In this document: in pieces, positions 41,928-42,675 of the stretch | How positions within the stretch are numbered: position 1 is the first letter of the stretch | Layout of the letters: every line of letters starts with the position of its first letter | From: Bacillota bacterium | Lineage (GTDB): Bacteria; Bacillota; Clostridia; Acetivibrionales; JAFADI01 | Direction: 5' to 3' | NCBI GenBank assembly: GCA_023424965.1 | Contig: JAFADI010000098.1 | Coordinates: 1 to 42,675, forward strand | Length of the DNA: 42,675 nucleotides | Made by a program: the position numbers and the translations under genes | Notes under the pieces: generated by a model | Told to the model about the DNA's origin: nothing | The model's input: the letters and a program-made list of their open reading frames with translations, nothing else | Databases searched by the model: none

Positions 41928-42362
41928 GTGAGAAAAATCTTTTTATGCATCATCAGTCTGGTGATCCTATTAAGCGCCTGTTCTGCCCAACTGCCGTCCT
42001 ACCACTATGTGTATAAAGGAGATGGGGGCAGTTGGTCGGCGGAATATACCGTTGACGGGACCAATACCGTTACTACGAAAAATGGCATACCCGGAAATGA
42101 GAATAAGGAAAAGAACAGGTTTGTTCTGACATTTAAAGGGACAGATGAGGAATTGGCTGCCATAAAGCATTTGAAATTCAATGAGCAGGGGCCTACCGGC
42201 GGAGGCGGGACGGAACAGGATTTTGATATTCCCCCTGTCTCAAAAAGCTTTGAAATGAACGGCACGTCCACTGGCGGCCGGGGAATGAGACAAAATGATA
42301 CGGTTAAGGTCACCGTAGAGTGGGACGGTCAAATAGAGACCTTTACCCTCCGGGCGAAGTAA
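41928..42362 (+). CDS. Small hypothetical lipoprotein
   Basis: A 144-residue protein with a lipoprotein signal (VILLSAC, Cys18). The mature part is beta-rich with Gly/Thr stretches and ends TVEWDGQIETFTLRAK. I do not recognise a family. GTG 41928 follows GGGGGGAA. It precedes by 27 bp a membrane sensor gene, so it might be an accessory of that sensor (inference). Confidence 0.75.
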   Translation: MRKIFLCIISLVILLSACSAQLPSYHYVYKGDGGSWSAEYTVDGTNTVTTKNGIPGNENKEKNRFVLTFKGTDEELAAIKHLKFNEQGPTGGGGTEQDFDIPPVSKSFEMNGTSTGGRGMRQNDTVKVTVEWDGQIETFTLRAK

Positions 42363-42389
42363 GCGAAAGCTATAAAGAGGTGACCGCAA

Positions 42390-42675
42390 TTGAGACTGTA
42401 TAAAAAAGTGCTCGAAAACAAATTCTTCTTGAAAATTTTGATCTCCTATTGCCTTATCATCATTGCCGGTCTTGGGTTTACATCCTATTTTATCACCTCC
42501 AGCATGGTCAGAAACCTTATTGATTCCGAGTCCAAATATGAGAAGGAAATCCTGCAGAAGGTTGCAGGCTATGCCGAAGACAAGTTTAAAATAATAAACA
42601 ACATCTTCACACTTTTGTATATCGAGCGTTATCACAGTCCCAACGCGTCGGCAAGCATCATCGATCTCATCAACC
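42390..42675 (+). CDS. N-terminal part of a membrane sensor protein, cut by window edge
   Basis: From TTG 42390, six bases after AGAGGTGA, an open frame of 95 codons reaches the edge. It has a basic start (LRLYKKVLENKFF), one membrane helix (about residues 15-36) and then a helical extracellular segment (SKYEKEILQKVAGYAED). This is the usual N-terminus of YesM-type sensor kinases or membrane AraC-type regulators with an extracellular sensor. Which of the two cannot be decided. Confidence 0.7.
   Translation, partial: MRLYKKVLENKFFLKILISYCLIIIAGLGFTSYFITSSMVRNLIDSESKYEKEILQKVAGYAEDKFKIINNIFTLLYIERYHSPNASASIIDLIN

Noticed and set aside
1..42675. CRISPR arrays, insertion sequences, prophage, tRNA or rRNA genes
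   Set aside because: No regularly spaced repeats, transposase or integrase motifs, attachment-site duplications or tRNA folds were seen on either strand.

Overview
The window looks like chromosome of an endospore-forming anaerobic Firmicute of the class Clostridia. The basis is spore genes (spoVAD, spoVAEb, spoVAEa, splB), strong AGGAGG-type ribosome sites with frequent GTG and TTG starts, AT-rich spacers, IreB and DUF1292 proteins, and ferredoxin-type Fe-S reductases. GC content is moderate by eye. I see no rRNA, tRNA, CRISPR, insertion sequence, integrase or phage gene. The genus cannot be fixed from the sequence alone.

Layout. (1) 1-2951: the end of a spoVA operon facing a spore photoproduct lyase gene. 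(2) 3306-7673: a CheX-like protein, TrmL, a PepT-like peptidase, phosphofructokinase and a DUF2156 protein. (3) 7928-18172: lower glycolysis, gap, a fused pgk-tpi gene, gpmI and eno. Between gpmI and eno sits a minus-strand sugar dehydrogenase/isomerase pair with a divergent AraC regulator, plus a 2-Cys peroxiredoxin. (4) 18336-23467: secG, an HD protein, RNase R, a DUF523 protein and an iron alcohol dehydrogenase. (5) 23542-31902: the most unusual region, a membrane histidine kinase, its NarL-type regulator, a membrane-anchored family-1 binding protein, a sugar-binding lipoprotein, then a paralogous sugar-binding lipoprotein with RbsA-like ATPase and RbsC-like permease. (6) 32009-39935: an HPr-like protein lacking the usual His site, MtaB, IreB, a ferredoxin-fused aldo/keto reductase, RuvX, DUF1292, a PilZ protein, a DUF3048 lipoprotein and an MFS transporter. 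(7) 39949-42675: chorismate synthase, a DEDDh exonuclease, a small lipoprotein and the start of a membrane sensor protein cut by the window edge.

How the genes work together. Pfk, Gap, the Pgk-Tpi fusion, GpmI and Eno supply most steps from fructose-6-phosphate to phosphoenolpyruvate. A Rex-like operator before gap suggests NADH/NAD+ control. Region 5 reads as a sugar-sensing circuit. The kinase has no sizeable extracellular domain, so the two binding proteins encoded after it may carry the signal. The regulator may then activate the transporter promoter near 28129, which has a good -10, a poor -35 and two inverted repeats upstream.

Best leads: the two-component/double binding-protein/ABC circuit and its candidate operators; a SplB with Ser in place of the Bacillus-type hydrogen-donor Cys; the seamless Pgk-Tpi fusion; the phosphofructokinase with a mixed donor-site signature; and several long hairpins in leaders and spacers.
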